Source of the DNA: a virus
DNA: 21,853 nt
IMG/VR virus record: IMGVR_UViG_3300049846_000481
Span: 1 to 21,853 of that record
Reading direction: 5' to 3' (one strand)
The notes under the pieces are model-generated. The model searched no databases, had not been told where the DNA came from, and saw nothing but the letters and a program-made list of their open reading frames with translations. Shown here one piece after another: positions 16,066 through 21,853 of this stretch; the first letter of the stretch is position 1, and each line of letters opens with the position of its first letter. The position numbers and the translations under genes were made by a program.

Positions 16066-16671
16066 ATGGCAATTAACGTAGAAGAGTTTAAAAATAGATT
16101 AAAATATGGTGGAGCCAGAAATAATTTATTTAAAGTATTCGTAAGGCCACCCGCTGTTATTCCAGGTGCGGCAGCATCAGATATCCCATTTTTCTGTAAA
16201 GCTGCACAATTGCCTGGAGTGACTCAGGCTGTGGTTGAAGTTCCATATCAAGGTCGAATAATTAAAGTGTATGGAAACAGAACTTACGAAGATTGGACAA
16301 TAACTCTATATAATGATGAGTCGCCTGGTGTGCAAAGTGCTAGAGATATGTTTCTTCAATGGTCAAACCGTATGAATGGCTTTGAGTCAAATGTAAGCAA
16401 TGGTGTTATTGATGCACCACCTGCATCTTATAAAACTTCTGCGACCATCCAACAAATATCTAAAGATGGATCTGTATTGAGAGAATATGGATTGGTTGGC
16501 GTATGGCCGAGTTCCGTTGGTGCTATTGATATGTCATGGGATCAATCCACTAACATACAAGAGTTTACAGTTACCATTTCATATGATTATTGGGTTCCAT
16601 CACAAACAGCCGCACCTGGAGTTGGTACGGCGGTATTGGAGAGGGATTTTATTGAAGTTACTCCTGGATAA
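16066..16671 (+). CDS. 19: Tail tube protein, T4 gp19-like
   Basis: 201 residues (T4 gp19 is 163). The blocks FKNRLKYGGARNNLFKVFV, PFFCKAAQLPGVTQAVVEVP, YQGRIIKVYGNRTYEDWTIT and DMFLQWSNRMNGFESN are characteristic of T4-like tube proteins, followed by the VGVWPSSVGAIDMSWDQSTN and FTVTISYDYW strands. It polymerises into the inner tail tube through which DNA passes. It is preceded by two exact late promoter boxes and followed by a strong terminator, so it forms its own transcription unit. The extra length lies in a loop near residues 25-40 and in the C-terminal tail. Confidence 0.95.
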   Translation: MAINVEEFKNRLKYGGARNNLFKVFVRPPAVIPGAAASDIPFFCKAAQLPGVTQAVVEVPYQGRIIKVYGNRTYEDWTITLYNDESPGVQSARDMFLQWSNRMNGFESNVSNGVIDAPPASYKTSATIQQISKDGSVLREYGLVGVWPSSVGAIDMSWDQSTNIQEFTVTISYDYWVPSQTAAPGVGTAVLERDFIEVTPG

Positions 16672-16697
16672 TAATCTCATAATGACGTTAATAAAAG

Positions 16698-16721
16698 AAG
16701 CCTCCATCTGGGGGCTTTTTT
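16698..16721 (+). terminator. Rho-independent terminator between gp19 and gp20
   Basis: An 8-bp stem, AAGCCTCC (16698-16705) with GGGGGCTT (16710-16717), one T-G wobble, closes an ATCT tetraloop and runs into six T residues. This is the clearest intrinsic terminator in the window and the most GC-rich short stretch in its neighbourhood. Confidence 0.9.
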
Positions 16722-16726
16722 ATTGG

Positions 16727-16736
16727 TATAAATAAT
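16727..16736 (+). promoter_or_regulatory. T4-type late promoter box TATAAATAAT upstream of gp20
   Basis: Exact TATAAATA at 16727-16734, six bases after the terminator's T tract and 33 bases before the gp20 ATG at 16768. The terminator-promoter pair resets transcription between tube and portal genes. Confidence 0.75.
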
Positions 16737-16767
16737 TTGATGAATATCATTCAGTGGAAACATTTAT

Positions 16768-18540
16768 ATGAAAATATTTGGATTTGAACTCAAAAAAAGC
16801 AAAAAGGAACAAGAATCCGATAAAGTACAAAAAAGCCCGGCGGTACCTAATGATCATTCCGGTTCATTAATCATCGATCAATTTATGCGAAATGCGGCAG
16901 ATGCATTGCAATATTCTGCAATGAGCGAAGCCGAATTAATAACCAGATATAGGGAGATGTCACTATATCCTCATTGTGATTCTGCAATTGATGATATTGC
17001 AAATGAGGTTTTAGGACCAGAAGAAAAAGAAGAAAGTATTTCTCTTGATTTTATATTAGATAATGATTTGCCAGCAAATCTAAAGAAACGAATAATTGAC
17101 GAATTTAAAACCACAAAACAATTATTAAATTTTCGAGAAGATGGCTATAGAATATTTAAAATATGGTATGTTGATGGTAGAATAAACTACCATGCATTAA
17201 TAACACCAGGCAAAGAAAAAGAAGGAATAAAGGAACTTCGATATTTAGATCCAAGGCAAATTAAAAAAATTACAGAAGTTCATAGAAGTGTTGAGCCAAA
17301 TAGCGGTCTTGAGGTGGTTGATAGAATTGAAGAATATTTTATATATAATCAAATGGGGTTGCATGGCAATTTAGATCTGCAAACCATTCCATTTTATAAT
17401 GCATCAATGCCAGATATATATTCAAGTTATAAATTCACTCCCGATTCTATAATCTATTGCCATTCTGGTATAGTGGACAAATATGCTAATATGGTATACT
17501 CTCATTTGCATAAAGCAATGCGCCCATTAAATCAATTAAAAATGATGGAAGATGCATCTGTAATTTACAGAATAACTAGGGCACCTGAAAGGAGAATATT
17601 CAAAATTGATGTTGGTGGTTTAGCACATAATAGAGCAGTTCAGTATGTTCAAAGTATGATGAACGCTTTTAGAAATAAATTAGTTTATAATCAAGAAACA
17701 GGCGAGGCGCAAACTGATAAACAGTTTCATTCTATGCAGGAAGACTATTGGCTGCCAGTTAAAGATGGTTCAAATGGTTCATCAATTGATACATTACCAG
17801 GTGGACAAAATCTTGGTGAAATTGCAGATATTGAATATTTTCAAAGAAAATTTTATCAAGCATTGAATGTGCCCATTGGTAGATTGGATTCCCAAAATAA
17901 TTTTAATGTTGGTAGAGTTACCGAAATTACTAGAGATGAGGTAAAATTCTATAAATTTATATGTCGAATCAGACAACAATTTTCTCAATTATTTTTAGAA
18001 ATTCTAGAAAGGCAGCTTATATTAAAAAACATAGTAACTCCGGATGAATGGGAAACCATAAAATCACAAATTTATTTTATTTTCTCAAAAGATAATTATT
18101 TTGGTGAACTAAAGGAGCAAGAAATAATGATATCAAGAATGAATGCCCTACAAGTATTGGACCCATATATTGGTAAATACTTTTCACATCAATATATTCG
18201 TGATGTCGTATTATGTCAATCAGAGAAACTACAAAAGACTATTGATAAACAAATCAAAATGGAACAAGATCAATATCTTGAGAAGGCCGAAGATAAAAGT
18301 GAGATTGATCTTTCAACAGCAGAATATCAATCACTTGCAATTGAACCAGTTCCAACTGAACCCGGAAATTTCCCTGAAAATCTAATAGGAAATAGGAATA
18401 ATTTACTAGACAAAGAAGAAAGCAAAGAATCTGAATACGATTTAAGAAAAGACAAAGATTTAGCCAAAGAAGCAAGAGAAGTCGAATCAATGTTGACATT
18501 ACTTGAATCTATTGATGATATAGTAATTGGGAACAATTAA
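16768..18540 (+). CDS. 20: Portal protein, T4 gp20-like
   Basis: 590 residues (T4 gp20 is 524). The N-terminal MKIFGFELKK, the AELITRYREMSLYPHCDSAI followed by DDIANEV block, LRYLDPRQIKKI, NMVYSHLHKAMRPLNQLKMM followed by EDASVIYRITRAPERRIF, and the TLPGGQNLGEIADIEYFQRK segment with YQALNVPIGRLD are the T4-like portal signature used in environmental surveys of this family. It forms the dodecameric head vertex, the docking site for gp17 and the neck. The C-terminal 60 residues are highly charged and more variable. It has its own promoter after a terminator; the stop is directly followed by another promoter-like box (18542-18549). Confidence 0.97.
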   Translation: MKIFGFELKKSKKEQESDKVQKSPAVPNDHSGSLIIDQFMRNAADALQYSAMSEAELITRYREMSLYPHCDSAIDDIANEVLGPEEKEESISLDFILDNDLPANLKKRIIDEFKTTKQLLNFREDGYRIFKIWYVDGRINYHALITPGKEKEGIKELRYLDPRQIKKITEVHRSVEPNSGLEVVDRIEEYFIYNQMGLHGNLDLQTIPFYNASMPDIYSSYKFTPDSIIYCHSGIVDKYANMVYSHLHKAMRPLNQLKMMEDASVIYRITRAPERRIFKIDVGGLAHNRAVQYVQSMMNAFRNKLVYNQETGEAQTDKQFHSMQEDYWLPVKDGSNGSSIDTLPGGQNLGEIADIEYFQRKFYQALNVPIGRLDSQNNFNVGRVTEITRDEVKFYKFICRIRQQFSQLFLEILERQLILKNIVTPDEWETIKSQIYFIFSKDNYFGELKEQEIMISRMNALQVLDPYIGKYFSHQYIRDVVLCQSEKLQKTIDKQIKMEQDQYLEKAEDKSEIDLSTAEYQSLAIEPVPTEPGNFPENLIGNRNNLLDKEESKESEYDLRKDKDLAKEAREVESMLTLLESIDDIVIGNN

Positions 18541-18541
18541 T

Positions 18542-18549
18542 AATAAATA
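18542..18549 (+). promoter_or_regulatory. Late promoter-like box AATAAATA before the gp67-position gene and gp21
   Basis: One base from TATAAATA, starting two bases after the gp20 stop and ending 39 bases before the preferred ATG at 18589. It would serve the small gene, gp21 and the following gene, which are tightly packed. Confidence 0.45.
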
Positions 18550-18588
18550 TATTTTAGAACTAAATTATTAATAAATTTGGAAAATCAA

Positions 18589-18816
18589 ATGAATGTATTA
18601 GACCAATTAAAAGAAATTGTTAGTACCAAACAAAGGGCCAAAGTTACTTTTCAAAATGGTGCAAAATTAATGGTGGATACTTTTACCGCCAGCGCAATTC
18701 TATCGGCATATAACATGATGTCCGATCAAAACAAATCAAAATTTGAAAGGATGGTTAATAAAGGTCCTCAAAATTTTATGAAAATAATGGATCTATCATT
18801 AAGTAAAGGTGAATAA
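18589..18816 (+). CDS. Small protein in the gp67/gp68 (prohead core) position
   Basis: 75 residues from the ATG at 18589; an in-frame TTG at 18577 would add four residues, but the ATG has GGAAA (18579-18583) as a plausible RBS and is preferred. The sequence has VLDQLKEIVSTKQRAKVTFQ, then LMVDTFTASAILSAYNMMSD and KFERMVNKGPQNFMKIMDLS: mostly helical, with no catalytic motif. Small proteins with this FTASAIL-type core sit between portal and protease genes in many T4-like phages. T4 places the prohead core proteins gp67 and gp68 here, so a core or assembly role is plausible from position only; sequence similarity to T4 gp67 is not evident. It overlaps the gp21 start by one base (TAATG), indicating coupling. 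Confidence 0.75.
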   Translation: MNVLDQLKEIVSTKQRAKVTFQNGAKLMVDTFTASAILSAYNMMSDQNKSKFERMVNKGPQNFMKIMDLSLSKGE

Positions 18817-19478
18817 TGAAATTAATTAAAGAATTAATAGAGGACGTAAAAGTCCAAATAGTAGAAGGTAAAGAAAATTCCCCAAAATCTTATTTTATTG
18901 AGGGTGTGTTTTTACAATCTGAAGTTGGAAATAGAAATGGTAGAATTTATCCGCATGAAATATTGAAAAAAGAAGTTAATAGATATATTAACGAATCGGT
19001 TTCTAAGAATAGAGCATTGGGGGAACTTAATCATCCAGAAACACCAACGGTAAATCTTGACCGGGTTTCTCATATGATCACATCATTAAAGGAAGATGGT
19101 ACTAATTTTATAGGCCGGGCCAAAGTTTTAGATACTCCTATGGGGAAAATCGTCAAGGCTTTTATTGATGAGGGGGTTCAATTGGGTGTTTCGTCTCGTG
19201 GTATGGGCAGTTTACGAGAAATTGATGGTAACTTACAAGAAGTCCAAGATGACTATTATCTATCTACGGTTGATGTGGTTGCAGATCCTAGTGCACCTGA
19301 TGCTTTTGTTGAGGGGATATTGGAAGGAAAGGAGTGGGTTTGGAATAATGGAAAGATCATTGAAAGAAATGTAGCCCAATATAAAAAAGAATTAATAAAA
19401 AACACCAAGAAAAAGAGCATTAAAGAAGAAGTTGCCATTAGACTTTTTCAAGATTTTTTAAATAAAATATCCAAGTAA
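18816..19478 (+). CDS. 21: Prohead core protease, T4 gp21-like
   Basis: 220 residues (T4 gp21 is 212). Conserved pieces are FIEGVFLQSEVGNRNGRIYP, the catalytic His73 in GELNHPE, Ser126/Ser127 in LGVSSRG and the DVVADPSAP segment, as expected for the herpes-assemblin-like U9 family of serine proteases. In T4 this enzyme sits inside the prohead, digests the scaffold, trims capsid and internal proteins after (I/L)-x-E, and then destroys itself. Candidate self-cleavage sites are IVE|G at residues 15-18 and ILE|G at 168-171. It is the expected processor of the capsid-targeting peptides found on the accessory genes of this window. The start overlaps the preceding stop by one base. Confidence 0.95.
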   Translation: MKLIKELIEDVKVQIVEGKENSPKSYFIEGVFLQSEVGNRNGRIYPHEILKKEVNRYINESVSKNRALGELNHPETPTVNLDRVSHMITSLKEDGTNFIGRAKVLDTPMGKIVKAFIDEGVQLGVSSRGMGSLREIDGNLQEVQDDYYLSTVDVVADPSAPDAFVEGILEGKEWVWNNGKIIERNVAQYKKELIKNTKKKSIKEEVAIRLFQDFLNKISK

Positions 19479-20075
19479 ATGCTATCGGAAAATATACGTC
19501 ATATTATTAAACAAGAACTAGTAATAGACCCCATTGGGTATAACTATAGATATTTTATCAATGCATATCGGCAATCATTAAATGTAAATTATCTGCATTC
19601 TTTATTATTCTTATTACAAGAGCCAATAAATGAAACGGTTATATCAAAGGGAACAATGAATGATTTCTATACATTTTTAAATATATTACCCCAAATTACA
19701 CCAATTAATAATATCAATATTATCTGGATACTGTTATCAAGAATTTCTTATGAAACAATACCATCGGTAGTCTCCTCAATAAACAATATAGAAGCCGACA
19801 AATTGTTATATTTTCTGAATAACTATGGCGGTGCTGCATTATTATATGCATTTGGTAATCCACACTATACTGAAGATGAATTAATGCTATTTGAAACTGT
19901 CACAAGAAATGTTTTATTGTTTCTTGTCAATAATAAAAGTGATGTTCAAGAATATGCAATAAAAAAAGAAAATACTACTATACCAAGGATAACACTCATA
20001 TTAAGTGGAATTCCAGATTCACCAAATAGTATTAACATTGATGATTTTGTTGATATAATCAATGCCATAGATTAA
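19479..20075 (+). CDS. Unknown protein directly downstream of gp21
   Basis: 198 residues, starting at the base after the gp21 stop, so almost certainly co-translated with it. The sequence is rich in Ile, Asn and Leu, largely helical, with hydrophobic segments (NINIIWILLSRISY; GGAALLYAFG; NVLLFLVNN) that look like buried helices of a soluble protein rather than clear membrane spans. I recognise no family. In T4 the scaffold gp22 occupies this place, but gp22 is highly charged and coiled-coil rich and this protein is not, so it is not assigned as gp22. Position hints at a head-assembly or accessory role; nothing more can be supported. Confidence 0.7.
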   Translation: MLSENIRHIIKQELVIDPIGYNYRYFINAYRQSLNVNYLHSLLFLLQEPINETVISKGTMNDFYTFLNILPQITPINNINIIWILLSRISYETIPSVVSSINNIEADKLLYFLNNYGGAALLYAFGNPHYTEDELMLFETVTRNVLLFLVNNKSDVQEYAIKKENTTIPRITLILSGIPDSPNSINIDDFVDIINAID

Positions 20076-20088
20076 TACTAAATAGTTT

Positions 20089-20096
20089 CATAAATC
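20089..20096 (+). promoter_or_regulatory. Weak late promoter-like box CATAAATC
   Basis: Two mismatches to TATAAATA, ending 21 bases before the ATG at 20118. It lies in the 42-base gap after the upstream unknown gene. Listed as a possibility only. Confidence 0.3.
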
Positions 20097-20117
20097 TATT
20101 TTTCATCAGGCAAGTAA

Positions 20118-20597
20118 ATGGCAGTAACAAATATACAATATCAAAGCGTTACAAATATAACTATTTCTCTCGCATCTCTTGCCAACAATGCCGCTAGAGA
20201 ATCGACCTTTATAGATAATTCATCAACTTTGTTTTTAGACGCAATGGTATATCTCGCCATACAATTGCAAACAGGAACACCATCAAATGATCAGGCAATA
20301 CAAATTTGGTTTTATGGTTCATCTGATGCGACAAATTATACTGATAATGCAACCGGGACAAATGCACCATTAACAATGAGAACCCCCACAAATCTTAGGG
20401 GGCCTTGGACAATTGTAACACCAACATCCGGTGGACTTTTATATAAGACGGTAATTCCATCAGTGGCTACTATTTTTGGTGGCATAATGCCAATTAGATG
20501 GGGCATTGTTGTGGAAAATAGAACAGGTATTGCTTTTAATGCCACAGAAGGGAATCACATAAAAACGTTCCGAGGTGTCAATTTAACCACAACTTAA
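20118..20597 (+). CDS. Probable beta-rich virion structural or decoration protein
   Basis: 159 residues, rich in Thr, Asn, Ala, Gly and Ser with few charged residues. Alternating hydrophobic strands (TLFLDAMVYLAIQL; AIQIWFYGSSDATNY; PIRWGIVVENRTGIAF) suggest a single beta-sandwich like many phage fibre-tip or head-decoration proteins. No cysteine, no signal peptide and no catalytic motif are seen. It is followed 21 bases later by a LamG-like repeat protein, and the two probably form a pair of surface proteins. The role is inferred from composition and neighbours only; a small fibre-associated adhesin is an equal alternative. Confidence 0.62.
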   Translation: MAVTNIQYQSVTNITISLASLANNAARESTFIDNSSTLFLDAMVYLAIQLQTGTPSNDQAIQIWFYGSSDATNYTDNATGTNAPLTMRTPTNLRGPWTIVTPTSGGLLYKTVIPSVATIFGGIMPIRWGIVVENRTGIAFNATEGNHIKTFRGVNLTTT

Positions 20598-20618
20598 AAT
20601 TTTTAGTTGATATTATAA

Positions 20619-21853
20619 ATGGCATTTAATAGATTTTTCACAAGAACCCGATGGGTGACACCTCCTGGTCCGGGTACACCAATCGATTATGAAAATCCAA
20701 TAACTCGTGGCTTAATTACATACCATTCTTATAATGGAACGGTAAACTTAATATATGATAAGGTAAACAATCAACCTATTGCAAATTTTAACGGTGCAAC
20801 CAGGGGTGCACTTATTACTAATACAAGATTGGCTGGGTTATTTGGTGTAGCCTTAACTGGTTCAGCAAATTTATATTGTGGTGGTATAAGTGACGTATTT
20901 TTTGCACCAAAAAATCTTGACTTTTTTAACAAATACCCAATCGGCGCATCACAAAGAAGTATTTCATTTTGGGTCAGGCCAACCACAACATCACTTAGAA
21001 ATATTATATCATATTCTTCAAATACTGCAACCGCTGGTGCAAAGTTTGATATTAGGAGCACAAACAATACTTTATTATTAGATTTTAATGGCCACACCCG
21101 GGTAACGGCTGCTTCAACTTTAAACATTAATACTTGGAGTCATGTTGTAGTTGTCGTCCCCGTTGGTGCTACAACCACTGCTAATGTATTGGTATATATT
21201 AATGGCATATTGAGAACATTAACAACTTCAACTGGTGCATCTATTGCACTAAACACACAGAATGCCGAATTGCAATATGGTGTAGCATATGACGGAACAA
21301 CAACCGATTGCAATATTGCAGAAATGGGTATTTGGAATAGGGCACTAAATCTAAATGAAATTATTACAATATATAATAGCCCATATTCAATATTAGTTGA
21401 ACCGGGTTCATTATTCAATAAATCAAAAATTAGTACAACTCTTAATGTTCAAAATATAACACCAACTGCAATTCCATCCCAAGAAGCATTTGGTTTACAC
21501 CAGTTAAACCTGACCATATATCCACAGACCATTGCAAGTGCTGAAGCATTTGGTTCTCATAAAATAAACCGTAATGTTAAGCCGCAGGACATTGCAAGTG
21601 CTGAAGCATTTGGTGTGCCCCAAATTATAAGAACATATCAAATATTACCAACAGGACCACCATCCACTGAAGCATTTGGTTCTCATAAAATAAACCGTAA
21701 TGTTAAGCCGCAGGCCATTGCAAGTGCTGAAGCATTTGGTTCTCATAAAATAAACCGTAATGTTAAGCCGCAGGCCATTGCAAGTGCTGAAGCATTTGGT
21801 TCTCATAAAATAAACCGTAATGTTAAGCCGCAGGCCATTGCAAGTGCTGAAGC
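20619..21853 (+). CDS. LamG-like (concanavalin A-like) protein with tandem SAEAFG repeats (3' end outside window)
   Basis: The frame is open from the ATG at 20619 to the window end: 411 codons, incomplete. Residues about 25-260 form a lectin-like LamG/concanavalin A-type domain: GLITYHSYNGT near the start, RSISFWVRP, NTWSHVVVVV, VLVYINGILR and the closing AEMGIWNRALNLNEI, which is a very typical LamG ending. From residue 285 come 20-residue repeats of the form I-A-S-A-E-A-F-G followed by a variable or conserved dozen residues (SHKINRNVKPQA in most copies). Family knowledge: such domains bind glycans or proteins, and SAEAFG repeats occur in phage and prophage surface proteins. Probably a virion surface adhesin or capsid fibre. 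It ends mid-repeat, so total length is unknown. Confidence 0.82.
   Translation, partial: MAFNRFFTRTRWVTPPGPGTPIDYENPITRGLITYHSYNGTVNLIYDKVNNQPIANFNGATRGALITNTRLAGLFGVALTGSANLYCGGISDVFFAPKNLDFFNKYPIGASQRSISFWVRPTTTSLRNIISYSSNTATAGAKFDIRSTNNTLLLDFNGHTRVTAASTLNINTWSHVVVVVPVGATTTANVLVYINGILRTLTTSTGASIALNTQNAELQYGVAYDGTTTDCNIAEMGIWNRALNLNEIITIYNSPYSILVEPGSLFNKSKISTTLNVQNITPTAIPSQEAFGLHQLNLTIYPQTIASAEAFGSHKINRNVKPQDIASAEAFGVPQIIRTYQILPTGPPSTEAFGSHKINRNVKPQAIASAEAFGSHKINRNVKPQAIASAEAFGSHKINRNVKPQAIASAE
21471..21853 (+). repeat. In-frame 60-base tandem repeats, running off the window end
   Basis: Units start at 21471, 21531, 21591, 21657, 21717, 21777 and 21837 (last one cut by the window end). Unit lengths are 60 bases except the third, which is 66. 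Units 1 and 3 are diverged; units 2, 4, 5 and 6 are nearly identical over GAAGCATTTGGTTCTCAT and the bases that follow, with one base change (GAC versus GCC near the unit end of unit 2) and a diverged first 12 bases in unit 4. Multiples of three keep the frame open. Confidence 0.93.

Noticed and set aside
18577-18588. TTG start for the small gene after gp20
   Set aside because: The ATG at 18589 has a suitably spaced GGAAA; the TTG would place that site inside the gene and has no good RBS of its own.
19479-20075. Assignment as scaffold gp22
   Set aside because: Position fits, but the protein is hydrophobic and Asn/Ile-rich rather than highly charged and coiled-coil.
21471-21853. CRISPR array
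   Set aside because: The 60-base units abut without spacers and are an open reading frame with a protein-level repeat.
1-21853. tRNA or other structured RNA genes
   Set aside because: No cloverleaf-like GC-rich segment or conserved T-arm sequence was noticed in the few and short intergenic gaps; this was by eye only.

Overview
The window is the late structural block of a T4-like contractile-tailed phage (T4 superfamily myovirus) with an AT-rich genome. The order neck gp13, neck gp14, gp15, small terminase gp16, large terminase gp17, sheath gp18, tube gp19, portal gp20, a small gp67-position protein and prohead protease gp21 is the T4 order on one strand. T4-late-type promoter boxes (TATAAATA and one- or two-base variants) precede many genes, usually 22-53 bases upstream of the start. 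Nothing here names the host; AT richness, short intergenic gaps and sequence style suggest an aquatic Gram-negative bacterium, but that is inference.

Layout. 3-944: C-terminal end of a tail fibre with an S74-type self-cleaving chaperone. 946-3338: two genes whose products start with a T4-style capsid-targeting peptide, one with an HEMIH zinc-protease motif and one with an AAA+ ATPase domain. 3356-3997: a minus-strand gene of unknown function. 4094-5068: gp13. 5058-6551: a minus-strand homing-endonuclease-like gene. 6604-8317: two more accessory genes, one with a capsid-targeting-like start and a possible ADP-ribosyltransferase-like region, and one HAD-family phosphatase-like. 8345-14197: gp14, gp15, gp16, gp17, gp18. 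14286-15980: a second homing-endonuclease-like gene. 16066-19478: gp19, gp20, the gp67-position gene, gp21. 19479-21853: three genes that replace the expected T4 scaffold and capsid genes: an unknown, a probable beta-rich virion protein, and a LamG-like protein with 60-base tandem repeats that run off the window end.

How it fits together. The conserved genes build the neck, tail, portal and packaging motor, and gp21 is the protease that trims the prohead interior. The accessory genes at 946-3338 and 6604-7659 encode proteins with N-termini resembling T4 internal proteins (MKTFKHFITE, MKTFNLWLSE, MKSFKQFINE; compare T4 MKTYQEFIAE), each ending in the (I/L)-x-E site cut by gp21. I infer that they are packaged in the prohead, trimmed by the gp21 encoded at 18816-19478, and delivered into the host with the DNA. 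The AAA+ protein carries a second such peptide in its interior, suggesting a cargo polyprotein cut into two. This candidate set of injected enzymes is the most interesting part of the window.
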